A DNA stretch of 64,000 nucleotides from Ochrovirga pacifica (GTDB taxonomy: Bacteria; Bacteroidota; Bacteroidia; Flavobacteriales; Flavobacteriaceae). The position numbers were made by a program, and so were the translations under genes. The notes beneath the pieces were generated by a model. It saw only the letters and a list, made by a program, of their open reading frames with translations. It did not search any database and had not been told where the DNA came from. This document shows positions 8,702 through 18,412 of this stretch, piece after piece. Position 1 is the stretch's first letter, and every line of letters starts with the position of its first letter. The DNA lies in assembly GCF_000220525.1 (NCBI RefSeq), contig NZ_AFPK01000043.1:1-64000 (forward strand), read 5' to 3'.

Positions 8702-9478
8702 ATGATGAATGTAGTAATTATTGAAGATGAAGATTTAGCAGCTGAATCTCTTATAAAAATGCTCGAAAAGATTCCCCCTAAAATCAACGTTAAAAAAAGA
8801 CTAGAAAGTGTTGAAGAAGCGATAGCATGGTTTGAAACTAACACTTGTGACTTAATTTTAAGTGACATCCACTTAGGGGATGGAGAAAGTTTTGAGATTT
8901 TTGAAAGCCTACAATTAAACATTCCCATTATTTTTACGACAGCTTTTGATCAGTATGCTATACAATCTTTTCAGTTTTATGCTGTAGATTATTTGTTAAA
9001 ACCTTACGATAAAGACAAGCTTAGCAATGCTATTAAAAAATACACACATTACAATTCTCAGAACAAATCTGTAGAAAACACTTCTTTGCAACAATTGTTA
9101 GAAGCCCTAAAAAAGACTCCCGAAAAAACAGAAAATCAAAATCGTTTTTTGGTAAGCAGAGGTGAAAAATTACTTTCTATTACTAGTGATGAAGTAGCTT
9201 ATTTTATGGCCGAAAACAAATCTCTGTTTTTATTTACGACTAACGGAGACAGCTTTTTATACGATGATACGCTCTCTAATTTAGAGCCCAAATTGTCTAC
9301 TAAAAAATTCTTTAAAATCAATAGAAAGTATATTGTAAGCCATCAAGCTATTGAAACGATTGTTAAATACAGTCAAAATCGTCTAAAAATAGAATTGCAA
9401 CCTTCTTCTAACACTAAAGATTTAATTTTGGTTAGTGCCAATTACATTAATGCTTTTAAAGACTGGCTAAACCATTAA
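8702..9478 (+). CDS. LytTR-type response regulator
   Basis: A 258-residue DNA-binding response regulator. Residues 1-120 form a receiver with the acidic pocket EDED near residue 8, the phosphoacceptor D55 in LILSDIHLGD, the switch Thr in FTTAFDQYA and the Lys in LLKPY. Residues ~150-258 are a LytTR domain (FLVSRGEKLLSI, FFKINRKYIVSHQAI, ILVSANYINAFKDWL). LytTR regulators bind paired direct repeats about 21 bp apart; such a pair (TTCACTCC at 11061 and 11082) lies just past the kinase gene. The start has two consecutive ATGs. The kinase gene begins 1 bp after its stop. Confidence 0.92.
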   Translation: MMNVVIIEDEDLAAESLIKMLEKIPPKINVKKRLESVEEAIAWFETNTCDLILSDIHLGDGESFEIFESLQLNIPIIFTTAFDQYAIQSFQFYAVDYLLKPYDKDKLSNAIKKYTHYNSQNKSVENTSLQQLLEALKKTPEKTENQNRFLVSRGEKLLSITSDEVAYFMAENKSLFLFTTNGDSFLYDDTLSNLEPKLSTKKFFKINRKYIVSHQAIETIVKYSQNRLKIELQPSSNTKDLILVSANYINAFKDWLNH

Positions 9479-9479
9479 T

Positions 9480-11057
9480 ATGTTTTCTAATAATTTTTTT
9501 ACCCGTTTTAAAGAGCACAAGCAATATTTATATGTTAGTGTATTGATAATTGCCATTTTTTTTATTGGTAGTTCTTTAATTACCTCTAAAATTACTACAG
9601 TTACCGAGAATTTAATTGAAGATTTGTTACAAGGAAATCTAAATTCTAAAGAAAATATTGTTGATTTTGAGTTCAATCAACTCAATGGTTACTTAACCCA
9701 AGCAAAACAAATTTTAGAAAACAAAGAATATTCTTGGCAAGTTAAAAACGAACGTTTGTCTTTTATTGCAGAGCAAGCCAACCATAACTTAGCCATTCGT
9801 AAAAGTTTTTTGTACAACCAAATTTCTTCTTTAGAGGGAACAGAAATTCCACCTTCATTACAGTCAGAATTATCACGTTTTAGTGCTTTAACGCTTGTTA
9901 TTAAAGATACGGTCTTGCAACAGGAGCAAATTCACAGAAAAATCATTGCTCAAAAAGGAGAGAATAACGACTATTTGATTTTTGCATACGATATAGATTT
10001 GATTTCGTTTTGGAGTTATTTTTCAGAAAGATATAGAGGTGATGGAGGGTATACCGTGGTTACCAATGCTAACGGAATTTGTCTTTTGCATCCAGAACCT
10101 ATGTATTTAGGAAAAAAATTAACACATTACTTTAATGGTACTTCTATTTCAGACATCGTCAATCAAAAAAAAGGTGTAGCTCCAATTAAAAACAAAGCTC
10201 AATCTCGTTTTTTAGGCTTAGAGGTTTTGCGATATTACAACAAGGTAACCCTAGGAACAGAAGAGTTGATTGTGGTGGTAAGTTTTCCGGTAGAAATCCA
10301 TTTAAAGGAAACCACACAAAACATACAAGATTATTTTTCGTGGATTAGTTTTTTGGCTTTCCTGACTTTTATGCTGATTTTAATTGTATCTAGATTGCAA
10401 CTAAAAAAAGAATACGTAGAAAACCTAAGAGTTGTTGAAGAAAAAGAGCAATTGGTATATGCCAATGAAAAATATCAGAAAGAAAATGCAGTATTGCAAC
10501 TCAATCAATTAAAGAAAAAAATGCACCCTCATTTTTTATTCAACAGTCTTAACTCTTTACATGTTTTAATTGATGTTAATCCTGATTTATCACAACAATT
10601 TGTGCTAAAATTAGCTGAAGTATATCGCTATTTGCTAGAAGAACGTGTAGGGAATTTAATTAGTGTAAAGAAAGAAATTACTTTTTTAGAACAATATGTT
10701 TTTTTGCAAGAAATTCGTTTTAAAAACAGTTTAAATGTTTCTATAACAAACAAGTGCAGTGATAAAATTTTACAAAAACAAATCCCTTTTTTATCTTTAG
10801 AAACATTGGTGGAAAACGCTATCAAACACAATGAAATTACCAAACAAAATCCTTTATATATAGAGGTAATTATCACCACCAAAGGCATAGAAGTTCTAAA
10901 CAATTATACCCCAAGAAACAAAAAAGAACAAACCAGTTATCATATAGGACTTACTTATCTAGAAAACACCTACCTATATTATCAAATAGCTTCTTTTGAA
11001 ACAGAGATTGCTAACGGAAAATTTAAGTGTTTTTTACCTTTTATAAACGTAAAATAG
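9480..11057 (+). CDS. LytS-like sensor histidine kinase
   Basis: A 525-residue membrane kinase. Transmembrane segments at about 19-37 and 288-306 enclose a periplasmic sensor of ~250 residues that looks like a Cache/PAS-type fold (RYRGDGGYTVVTNANGICLLHP). After a coiled-coil linker comes the His-kinase domain with the motif KKMHPHFLFNSLNSL; His351 in PHFLFN is the expected phosphorylation site. The N-box is ENAIKHN near 445. The G1 and G2 glycine boxes are weak, which is common in this family. It partners the LytTR regulator one base upstream. Ligand unknown; the downstream genes suggest a peptide-related cue (inference). Confidence 0.9.
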   Translation: MFSNNFFTRFKEHKQYLYVSVLIIAIFFIGSSLITSKITTVTENLIEDLLQGNLNSKENIVDFEFNQLNGYLTQAKQILENKEYSWQVKNERLSFIAEQANHNLAIRKSFLYNQISSLEGTEIPPSLQSELSRFSALTLVIKDTVLQQEQIHRKIIAQKGENNDYLIFAYDIDLISFWSYFSERYRGDGGYTVVTNANGICLLHPEPMYLGKKLTHYFNGTSISDIVNQKKGVAPIKNKAQSRFLGLEVLRYYNKVTLGTEELIVVVSFPVEIHLKETTQNIQDYFSWISFLAFLTFMLILIVSRLQLKKEYVENLRVVEEKEQLVYANEKYQKENAVLQLNQLKKKMHPHFLFNSLNSLHVLIDVNPDLSQQFVLKLAEVYRYLLEERVGNLISVKKEITFLEQYVFLQEIRFKNSLNVSITNKCSDKILQKQIPFLSLETLVENAIKHNEITKQNPLYIEVIITTKGIEVLNNYTPRNKKEQTSYHIGLTYLENTYLYYQIASFETEIANGKFKCFLPFINVK

Positions 11058-11060
11058 AAG

Positions 11061-11089
11061 TTCACTCCCTTTTTTTTAGACTTCACTCC
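11061..11089 (+). promoter_or_regulatory. Candidate LytTR operator (direct repeat, 21-bp spacing)
   Basis: TTCACTCC occurs at 11061-11068 and again at 11082-11089, exactly 21 bp apart start to start. LytTR regulators characteristically recognise two imperfect 9-bp direct repeats with this two-helical-turn spacing. The pair sits between the LytTR/LytS operon and the protease-SusCD operon, 60-88 bp before the protease ATG. The assignment of the regulator to this site is inference. Confidence 0.55.
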
Positions 11090-11148
11090 AATTGATTTTA
11101 CTAAAATATTGATTTGATGGAATTTTGAAGCAACAACAGGATGAATGT

Positions 11149-13707
11149 ATGAAAAGAGCTTCTCAAAATTTAATGAAATATTCTCAATACGGTCTATTAA
11201 CAGTTCTTGTATTTGTTGGATGTATCGGTTTTTCTCAAGACAAAAAACATGAAACAGACAAAGATTCTAGTAAAAAAGACAGTCTTGCAGATACCAGTTC
11301 TAAAGATTTAGATTACCAAAAATTTATAAAAGAAGGAACTCTAAAAAAAGGAATGTTTAATGTTTTTAAGCTAAAAAAAGACTATTATTTTGAAATTCCT
11401 GACTCGCTGCTTACTAGAGATTTACTAGTGGTAAACAAAATATCTAGTGTTCCGTATGCATTAAATGGACATGGTTTAAACAAAGGAATGACTTTTGAAA
11501 CCAAGTTAGTTCGTTTTTACAAAGACACTGTTTTAAACAAAGTTTGGGTAAAAACAATCAACCCAAGAGTTTCTTCTCCAGAAAAGGATGCCATCACGTT
11601 GTCGGTTAAGGATAATTTTAGAGAATCTATTATTGAAGAGTTTGATATTGAAACTCAAAACACAGACTCTACCTCAGTTTTAATCAAAGTCAATAAGATT
11701 TTTAACGGTAAAGAAAAAAGTTTTAGTGATGTGCTGACTAATATAGGACTAGGAGGAAGTATTAAAACCAACTTGTCTATACTAGAAAACATTAAGTCTT
11801 TTCCCAAAAACATTGTTGTAAAATCTTTATTTACCACTTCTGTAAAAGAAGGAAAAAGTGCAGCTTTACCATTATCTATTGGGGTTACCACCAATATTGT
11901 TTTGCTACCAAAAGAAGTTATGCAGCCTAGGTTTGCAGACAAAAGAGTTGGTTTTTTTAGCATTCCATTTCATTACTATAACGATGCTCAACACGAAGTA
12001 GAAACTAGGCAATTGATCACTCGATGGAAATTAGAACCCAAAAATGAAGACATCGAAAAATATAAAAAAGGGATGTTGGTAACTCCTAAACAGCCTATTG
12101 TTTATTATTTAGACCCTGCAACTCCAAAAAAATGGAGACCTTATATAGAACAAGGTGTGTACGACTGGAATATTGCTTTTGAAAAAGCAGGTTTTAAAAA
12201 TGCCATACAAGTTAAATATCCCAACGCTAACGATACAGATTTTGATGCGGACGATGTTCGTTATTCTGTAATTACCTACGCGGCTTCCGAAAAACAAAAT
12301 GCCATGGGACCATCAATTGTAGATCCTAGAAGTGGTCAAATATTAGAATCGGATATTTTATGGTGGCACAATTTAATGAAAGGACTACACTCTTGGATTC
12401 GTGTACAAACAGGGCCAATTGATCCTAGAGCAAGAGCCAATAAATTTTCTGATGAATTGATGGGAGAGGCTATTCAATTTGTTTCTTCTCATGAAGTAGG
12501 ACACACCTTTGGACTAAAGCACAATATGGCTGCTTCTTACAGCTATCCTGTAGATTCTTTACGTTCCAAAACTTTTACTAGTAAAATGGGAGGAACAGCA
12601 CCTTCAATTATGGATTATGCTCGTTTTAACTACGTTGCTCAACCTGAAGATAACGTAGTAGACATTACTCCAAAAATAGGAGTTTATGATACCTATGCTA
12701 TTGATTGGGGATACCATTGGCTAGACGTAAAAAATCCACATGATGAGTTACCAATACTAAACAAGTGGATCCGCAAACACGAAAACGACCCTATGTACTT
12801 TTACGGACCACAACAACCAGGTGGTGCTATTGTAGACCCTAGAGCTCAAAGTGAAGATTTGGGAGACAATGCAGTAAAAGCATCTAGCTATGGTTTAAAA
12901 AACTTAAAACGAATTATCCCCGAAATACTAAACTGGACAGCCGAAGAAGGGCAAGATTATTACAAAGCATCCAAATTGTATAAAGCTGTAATAGATCAGT
13001 GGAGTTTGTACAACGGACATGTTATGGCAAATATTGGTGGGGTATACATCAACAATACTATTTGTGGTGATGGAAAAGATACTTACACCCCTGTATCTAC
13101 CCAAAGACAAAAAGAAGCCTTAGATTATTTGATAAAAAATGCTGTTTTACCTCAGAAATGGTTGTTTACCCCAGAATTAATTAATGATGTTTTTGCAGTA
13201 AGAGATGCACCCGATGGAGAACGTTATTATTCGCCTGTATCTATGCTTAGAGCTTACCAAACCAATATTATATACGCCTTGGTAAAAACGGATCGATTGA
13301 TGCGTATTACAGAAAACACTGTTTTGATAAAAGGGGACGAGCAACCATTTACTGAACAATATGTTTTTGACGAACTGTACAAAGCTATTTTTAGCAAAAC
13401 TAAAAAAGGAAAATCTTTGGATTTGTTTGATAGAATCACTCAAAAAAATTACATCGATGTATTGACTGTAGACAGAAACCAACTGCTAGAAAAAACACAT
13501 ACGAAAAGTTTTCACGATCACAACGACCAATTTAAGAACATTCATTTTTCTTATCTCCCAAGAGTTGCCGATATCGGAACTAGTAAAAGGGCTGCTTTGG
13601 TAAAAGTGTTAGAATTGTTAGAAAAGAAAAAGAAAAAAGGTGACAATATAACACAAGCACATTATCAGGATTTAATTGCACGAATCCAATACAATTTGAA
13701 AAACTAA
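11149..13707 (+). CDS. Secreted zinc-dependent metalloprotease (DUF5117/DUF4953 type)
   Basis: An 852-residue protein with an N-terminal signal region (TVLVFVGCIGFSQ). The catalytic motif is HEVGHTFGLKHN, beginning near residue 448, i.e. the extended HExxHxxGxxH zinc-binding signature of metzincin-like peptidases. The N-terminal ~250 residues match the DUF5117/DUF5118 layout of large Bacteroidota metalloproteases. The ATG at 11149 follows AGGA by about 7 bp; an in-frame ATG at 11173 is an alternative, and a TTG at 11125 is unlikely. It is separated from susC by 3 bp, so it heads a protease-SusC-SusD operon and probably degrades the substrate the SusCD pair imports. Confidence 0.88.
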   Translation: MKRASQNLMKYSQYGLLTVLVFVGCIGFSQDKKHETDKDSSKKDSLADTSSKDLDYQKFIKEGTLKKGMFNVFKLKKDYYFEIPDSLLTRDLLVVNKISSVPYALNGHGLNKGMTFETKLVRFYKDTVLNKVWVKTINPRVSSPEKDAITLSVKDNFRESIIEEFDIETQNTDSTSVLIKVNKIFNGKEKSFSDVLTNIGLGGSIKTNLSILENIKSFPKNIVVKSLFTTSVKEGKSAALPLSIGVTTNIVLLPKEVMQPRFADKRVGFFSIPFHYYNDAQHEVETRQLITRWKLEPKNEDIEKYKKGMLVTPKQPIVYYLDPATPKKWRPYIEQGVYDWNIAFEKAGFKNAIQVKYPNANDTDFDADDVRYSVITYAASEKQNAMGPSIVDPRSGQILESDILWWHNLMKGLHSWIRVQTGPIDPRARANKFSDELMGEAIQFVSSHEVGHTFGLKHNMAASYSYPVDSLRSKTFTSKMGGTAPSIMDYARFNYVAQPEDNVVDITPKIGVYDTYAIDWGYHWLDVKNPHDELPILNKWIRKHENDPMYFYGPQQPGGAIVDPRAQSEDLGDNAVKASSYGLKNLKRIIPEILNWTAEEGQDYYKASKLYKAVIDQWSLYNGHVMANIGGVYINNTICGDGKDTYTPVSTQRQKEALDYLIKNAVLPQKWLFTPELINDVFAVRDAPDGERYYSPVSMLRAYQTNIIYALVKTDRLMRITENTVLIKGDEQPFTEQYVFDELYKAIFSKTKKGKSLDLFDRITQKNYIDVLTVDRNQLLEKTHTKSFHDHNDQFKNIHFSYLPRVADIGTSKRAALVKVLELLEKKKKKGDNITQAHYQDLIARIQYNLKN

Positions 13708-13710
13708 ACC

Positions 13711-16700
13711 ATGAAACATTTACTATACTTACTGGTTTTTATTCCCTCTTTACTTTTTTCACAACAGTCAAAAGTAATTACAGGAACCGTAGTAGATCAT
13801 GAAACCAAAACTCCTATTATAGGAGCATCAGTATACATTTCATCTGCTATTATAGGAAATCAAACTGCAACAGAAGGTGTGCTTTCTGGAGCAATGCTGG
13901 GTACAACCACAAATTTTGATGGAGAATTTTCTTTAAAAATTGAAGACAAAATCACCTCTATTTTAATCTCTTACATAGGGTATGAAACAGAAAAGATTGC
14001 CATTAATCAACAAACAAAAAAATTAAACATACAACTAAAACAAAGTTCTGAGGCTTTGGAAGAGATTGTCCTAACAGGATATCAAAAAATAGAAAAAAGA
14101 AAAATGACTTCGTCTTATGCTAAAATTGAAGTCGATGACATAGAGCAGGCAGGAGTAGCTTCTGTAGACCAAATGTTGGCTGGACAATTATCGGGGGTTT
14201 CAGTTCAACCTACTACAGGAGCACCAGGGGCTCCTGCTAAAATTGTTATTCGTGGTACAGCTACTTTAAACGGTTCTTCGGACCCTTTGTGGGTTTTGGA
14301 TGGAATTCCGCTAGAAGGAAACGACATACCACAAGATTTTAGAGACAAAGACAATATAGACAACTTACAATCTTATCCTATCGCTGGGTTAAATCCTGAA
14401 GATATAGAAAGTATTACGGTATTAAAAGATGCTTCCGCTACTTCTATTTACGGTGCAAGAGCTGCCAACGGAGTTATTGTTATTACAAGTAAAAATGGTA
14501 AAAAAGGAAAAATGAATGTTCGTGTAAACGCCAATACATTTATTACACAAAAACCAGATTACGACAAGTTGAATTTAATGAATTCTTCTGAAAAAGTTGA
14601 TTTCGAATTGCTTTTGGCAAGTAGAAATGATTTAAGATACCAAAGAGATCGTGGTGCAGTAGCTAGAATTCTAAACAATAGCGGAGCTTATAGTGATTTT
14701 GTAAACAACGGTTTTGATGCATTGGATACTGAAACACAAAATGCCATTAACCAGTTAAAAAACACCCAAACAGACTGGGGAGACCAACTGTACCAAATGG
14801 CTATTAACCAACAGTATGGAGTGAGTATTTCTGGCGGAAACGATCAGAATAATTACTATTTTTCTACAGGGCTTTTTGATGAAAAAGGAACCACTATAGG
14901 TACAGGTCAAAAGCGCTATAACATTACTCTAAAAGATCGTTTTAATTTTAATGATAAACTTGAAATTGGTGTGGCTTTGTTTGGAAACCAAAACAAAACA
15001 CATTCTTACATTACAGGGGCAGATGCATACACTAATCCTTCTAACTACGCTAGAAACACCAACCCATATTTGGCCTTAAGAGATAGCAATGGAAATTATG
15101 TATACGATCCAGATTTGGTAGAGCGTTCTGATTTAAACCTAAACTACAACGTACTAGAAGAAAGAGAAAACACTTCTTACGAATTGATTTCTAATTCACT
15201 TAAAGCCATTTTAGATGGACAATACCAATTTTCAAAATCATTTTTCATCAACACACAATTAGGTTTACAATTAGATTTTGACCGATCTGAAAAAATAAGT
15301 GAAGAAGATAGTTATTTTACTAGAAAATACGAGCAAAGGTCTAGATACAGCTCTTCTGATGGAGAAGCATATTACATGCCCAAAGGTGGAATTATTCAGA
15401 ACTGGAACACTGATGTTTTTCAATACAACTGGAAAACAACTGCAAACTATCAAACTAAAATCAACAAAAAACACGAGGTAGATTTGTTGTTGGGAACTGA
15501 GTTTAGAAGAAACAAAAGAACTCAAATTCACTCTAAAGGTTTTGGCTTTAATCCTAACACACTTACCACCATAGCCATTACAGACTCAAGGGCACTAACC
15601 AACTCGTTGTTTGACACCTATCAGAAAACATTTGCAGAAAATGCATATGCTTCTTTTTTTGGAACAGCTTCGTATACCTACAACAAAAAATACACATTAT
15701 TTAGCAGCCTTAGGTACGATGGTTCCAATCTTTTTGGTGTAAACCCAAAATACAGATATTTACCTATCTGGTCGGTAGCAGGATCGTGGAATGTGTACAA
15801 TGAAGATTTTATGTTTGATGTAGATGCCGTAAGCGATTTAAAAGTAAGGGCTTCGTACGGAATTCAAGGAAATATAGACAAATCTACCTCTCCGTTTGTT
15901 ATAGGAGAGTACTACACCGAAACACTTTTACCTGGAGTAACAGAAGAAAGTATTAGAGCTCTTAATGCTCCTAATGGAGATTTAAGATGGGAAAAAACAG
16001 TTTCTTCTAACCTTGGTTTTGATGTAGGTTTGTTTAAAAACAGAGTTTATATTACGGGAGACTACTACTATAGAAAAAGTACAGACCTTATTGGTTTAAG
16101 GGCTGTTCCATTAGAAAGTGGTTTTAACTTTATCAATACCAATTGGGCAACGGTAACCAATAGAGGGTACGAGTTGTTAATCAACACAACAAACATTCAA
16201 AACAAAAACTTTAGGTGGACTTCTAGTTTTAACATTTCTCACAACAAAGGAGTAGTCGATGAAATTGAAATTAGAGAAGAAGACTTTAAACCTTCTTTAA
16301 AGGGCTACAGTCCCAATGCCATTTTTGCTATTAAAACAGCAGGTTTAGACAGCAATGGATTGCCTTTGTTTTGGAAAGATGGAAAAAAGGTTTCTGCAGT
16401 AGACTTTTTTAATTTAGAAGAAGGAACCAACGGAAGTCAGTTAACTAGAGAAGAACACAGAAACTTATATAGCTATGTAGGTGATGGTGTACCTAAATTT
16501 ACAGGAGGTTTTCAAAATAACTTTACTTACAAGCAGTTTGGATTACGTATTCTAAGTAACTTTAACATCAAACAAACTGTAAAAGCAGCTCCTAGTTATC
16601 ATTTAACTCAAGTACAACCTGGAAACAACTACAACACAGATGTTTTAAAAGCTGGAACAGGAAATTTTCCTGCTTTGATTGGTTTCAACTCTCCAGGATT

Positions 16701-17004
16701 TGATACCGATTTGGTTTACAATTGGTTTCACTCATCAGATGACGGAAACACGTATAACGACCTAGATATTTGGGTAAAAGACATCTCTTACATACGTATT
16801 AGCAGCATTAAGTTAAGTTATGCAATTCCAAATCAATTGCTAAAAAAGTGGAATGTCTCAGGGTTAAACTTTTTTGTAGAAGGTAGAAACCTCCTAGTTT
16901 TTGGTACCGATTACGACGGTTTTTTTGATCCAGAAACTTATGGAAGCCTGTATGCACAACCCATTCCTAAAATGATTTCAACAGGATTACAATTATCATT
17001 CTAA
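13711..17004 (+). CDS. SusC/RagA family TonB-dependent outer-membrane transporter
   Basis: The 1097-residue protein starts with a signal peptide (MKHLLYLLVFIPSLLFSQQ). It is followed by a carboxypeptidase-D-like regulatory domain (residues ~22-110, ITGTVVDHETKTPIIGASVYI), a region EALEEIVLTGYQKIEKRK typical of SusC just before the plug, a plug domain (QLSGVSVQP ... IVIRGTATLNGSSDPLWVLDG), and a long beta-barrel ending in QLSF. SusC proteins import oligosaccharides or peptides with the lidded lipoprotein SusD. The barrel insert in residues 46-70 (after SVYISSA) slightly lengthens the first domain. It is 3 bp after the protease and 12 bp before susD, clearly one operon. Confidence 0.95.
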   Translation: MKHLLYLLVFIPSLLFSQQSKVITGTVVDHETKTPIIGASVYISSAIIGNQTATEGVLSGAMLGTTTNFDGEFSLKIEDKITSILISYIGYETEKIAINQQTKKLNIQLKQSSEALEEIVLTGYQKIEKRKMTSSYAKIEVDDIEQAGVASVDQMLAGQLSGVSVQPTTGAPGAPAKIVIRGTATLNGSSDPLWVLDGIPLEGNDIPQDFRDKDNIDNLQSYPIAGLNPEDIESITVLKDASATSIYGARAANGVIVITSKNGKKGKMNVRVNANTFITQKPDYDKLNLMNSSEKVDFELLLASRNDLRYQRDRGAVARILNNSGAYSDFVNNGFDALDTETQNAINQLKNTQTDWGDQLYQMAINQQYGVSISGGNDQNNYYFSTGLFDEKGTTIGTGQKRYNITLKDRFNFNDKLEIGVALFGNQNKTHSYITGADAYTNPSNYARNTNPYLALRDSNGNYVYDPDLVERSDLNLNYNVLEERENTSYELISNSLKAILDGQYQFSKSFFINTQLGLQLDFDRSEKISEEDSYFTRKYEQRSRYSSSDGEAYYMPKGGIIQNWNTDVFQYNWKTTANYQTKINKKHEVDLLLGTEFRRNKRTQIHSKGFGFNPNTLTTIAITDSRALTNSLFDTYQKTFAENAYASFFGTASYTYNKKYTLFSSLRYDGSNLFGVNPKYRYLPIWSVAGSWNVYNEDFMFDVDAVSDLKVRASYGIQGNIDKSTSPFVIGEYYTETLLPGVTEESIRALNAPNGDLRWEKTVSSNLGFDVGLFKNRVYITGDYYYRKSTDLIGLRAVPLESGFNFINTNWATVTNRGYELLINTTNIQNKNFRWTSSFNISHNKGVVDEIEIREEDFKPSLKGYSPNAIFAIKTAGLDSNGLPLFWKDGKKVSAVDFFNLEEGTNGSQLTREEHRNLYSYVGDGVPKFTGGFQNNFTYKQFGLRILSNFNIKQTVKAAPSYHLTQVQPGNNYNTDVLKAGTGNFPALIGFNSPGFDTDLVYNWFHSSDDGNTYNDLDIWVKDISYIRISSIKLSYAIPNQLLKKWNVSGLNFFVEGRNLLVFGTDYDGFFDPETYGSLYAQPIPKMISTGLQLSF

Positions 17005-17016
17005 TACCAAAGGATT

Positions 17017-18330
17017 ATGAAACATATATTTTATTTGATAAGTATCCTAAGTCTATTTGCTTGCGATTCTTATTTAGACATAGAGCCTGTAGGGCAAGTA
17101 ATTCCTAAAACGGTAGAGGATTACCGTAGTTTTTTAACTTCTGCATACGCTATCAAACACAATCATAAAGTGCTTACCGCTTACAGAACTGATGAACTTG
17201 TTTTGGATGCTGATGCATCTGGAGTAGAGCAGTACCAAGATTTGTTTGTTTGGAATGACATCAACCCAAGCCCTATTACCAGCCCATATCCATATCCTAC
17301 TTTTTACAAAGTGATTTTTAATGCCAATCACATTATTAATAATAAAGATGAAATAGAAGGAGAGCAACTTTCCATCAACCAATTAGTGGCAGAAGCCTAT
17401 GCGTTAAGAGCTTTGCAGTATTTTGAATTGATCAATTTGTACGCAAAACCCTATAAACAAAATACAGCCGAGACAGATTTAGCCGTGCCTATTACCTTAA
17501 GCTACGATGCAGAAAAAGCTTATACAAAAAAATCGCTTGCTCAGGTGTATGACTTGATTCTTTCGGATTTAGATAAAGCAACGGCTTTGATGCAAATTCA
17601 ACAACAAGACATAGGAAACAATTATCGCTTTTCTTTATGGGGCGTAAAAGCCTTCCAAACCAAAGTGTATTTGTATCAGCAAAAATGGCAAAAAGCTATA
17701 ACAAGCGCTACCGAAGCTTTGGCTATAGAAAATAAACTGCAAGATTTAAATAGTAACACAACAGATTTGCCTTCAGTATACAATTCGGTTGAATCTATTT
17801 TGGCTTTAGAGAATGTGGGCTCGGTAGATCTTGCCAACAATGCTACTATTTCAGAAGACTTATTAGCAGTATTTCAGGCAGATGAAGATCTTAGATTTAA
17901 CCTCTATTTTGATGAACAAAGCGATGGTCGTTTTAAAAGCAATAAAAATGCAGATTTAAAATATCGTGTTTCTTTTAGAACTTCAGAATTGTATTTAACT
18001 CAGATTGAGTGTTTGGCAAGATTAAATCAAGAAAGTCAAGCCAAACAGTTATTAAAAGACTTTGCTAAAAACAGATATACTACTGCTGGATGGAACGCAT
18101 ATCAAACAAAAATTGATGGACTAGATACGGCAGAACTAATTACCGAAATTTTAGAAGAAAGAAGACGAGAGTTTGCATTAGAAGGACACCGTTGGTACGA
18201 TTTAAGAAGAACCACACAGCCCGCCATAAGCAAAACTTTTAATGGAGTTACCTACCAACTAGAACAAAATGATGAACGTTATGTAATTCCTTTTCCAAAT
18301 GAAGCCCTAATTAACAATCCAAATTTATAA
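17017..18330 (+). CDS. SusD/RagB family nutrient-binding lipoprotein
   Basis: A 437-residue surface lipoprotein; the signal MKHIFYLISILSLFAC ends with the lipobox Cys16, and the mature start DSYLDIEPVGQVIPKT is characteristic of SusD. Conserved parts include AEAYALRALQYFELINLYAKPY, the TPR-like helices, and the C-terminal RRREFALEGHRWYDLRRT motif. It should form the lid on the SusC barrel. Its relatively short length (many are 500-600 aa) fits RagB-type, peptide-related members, though substrate cannot be read from sequence. Confidence 0.95.
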   Translation: MKHIFYLISILSLFACDSYLDIEPVGQVIPKTVEDYRSFLTSAYAIKHNHKVLTAYRTDELVLDADASGVEQYQDLFVWNDINPSPITSPYPYPTFYKVIFNANHIINNKDEIEGEQLSINQLVAEAYALRALQYFELINLYAKPYKQNTAETDLAVPITLSYDAEKAYTKKSLAQVYDLILSDLDKATALMQIQQQDIGNNYRFSLWGVKAFQTKVYLYQQKWQKAITSATEALAIENKLQDLNSNTTDLPSVYNSVESILALENVGSVDLANNATISEDLLAVFQADEDLRFNLYFDEQSDGRFKSNKNADLKYRVSFRTSELYLTQIECLARLNQESQAKQLLKDFAKNRYTTAGWNAYQTKIDGLDTAELITEILEERRREFALEGHRWYDLRRTTQPAISKTFNGVTYQLEQNDERYVIPFPNEALINNPNL

Positions 18331-18341
18331 AACTAGACCCG

Positions 18342-18372
18342 TTGCAGCTTGTTGTTATCTTACAAGCTGTAA
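18342..18372 (+). other. Intercistronic hairpin between susD and the next gene
   Basis: TTGCAGCTTG (18342-18351) pairs with CAAGCTGTAA (18363-18372) with one G-U pair and an 11-nt loop. It is followed by A-rich DNA, not a T run, so it is more likely an mRNA-stabilising or processing hairpin than a terminator. Confidence 0.5.
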
Positions 18373-18412
18373 TAAAAAACTAAAAGATAAATCAACCCTT
18401 TAATTTTTTATT

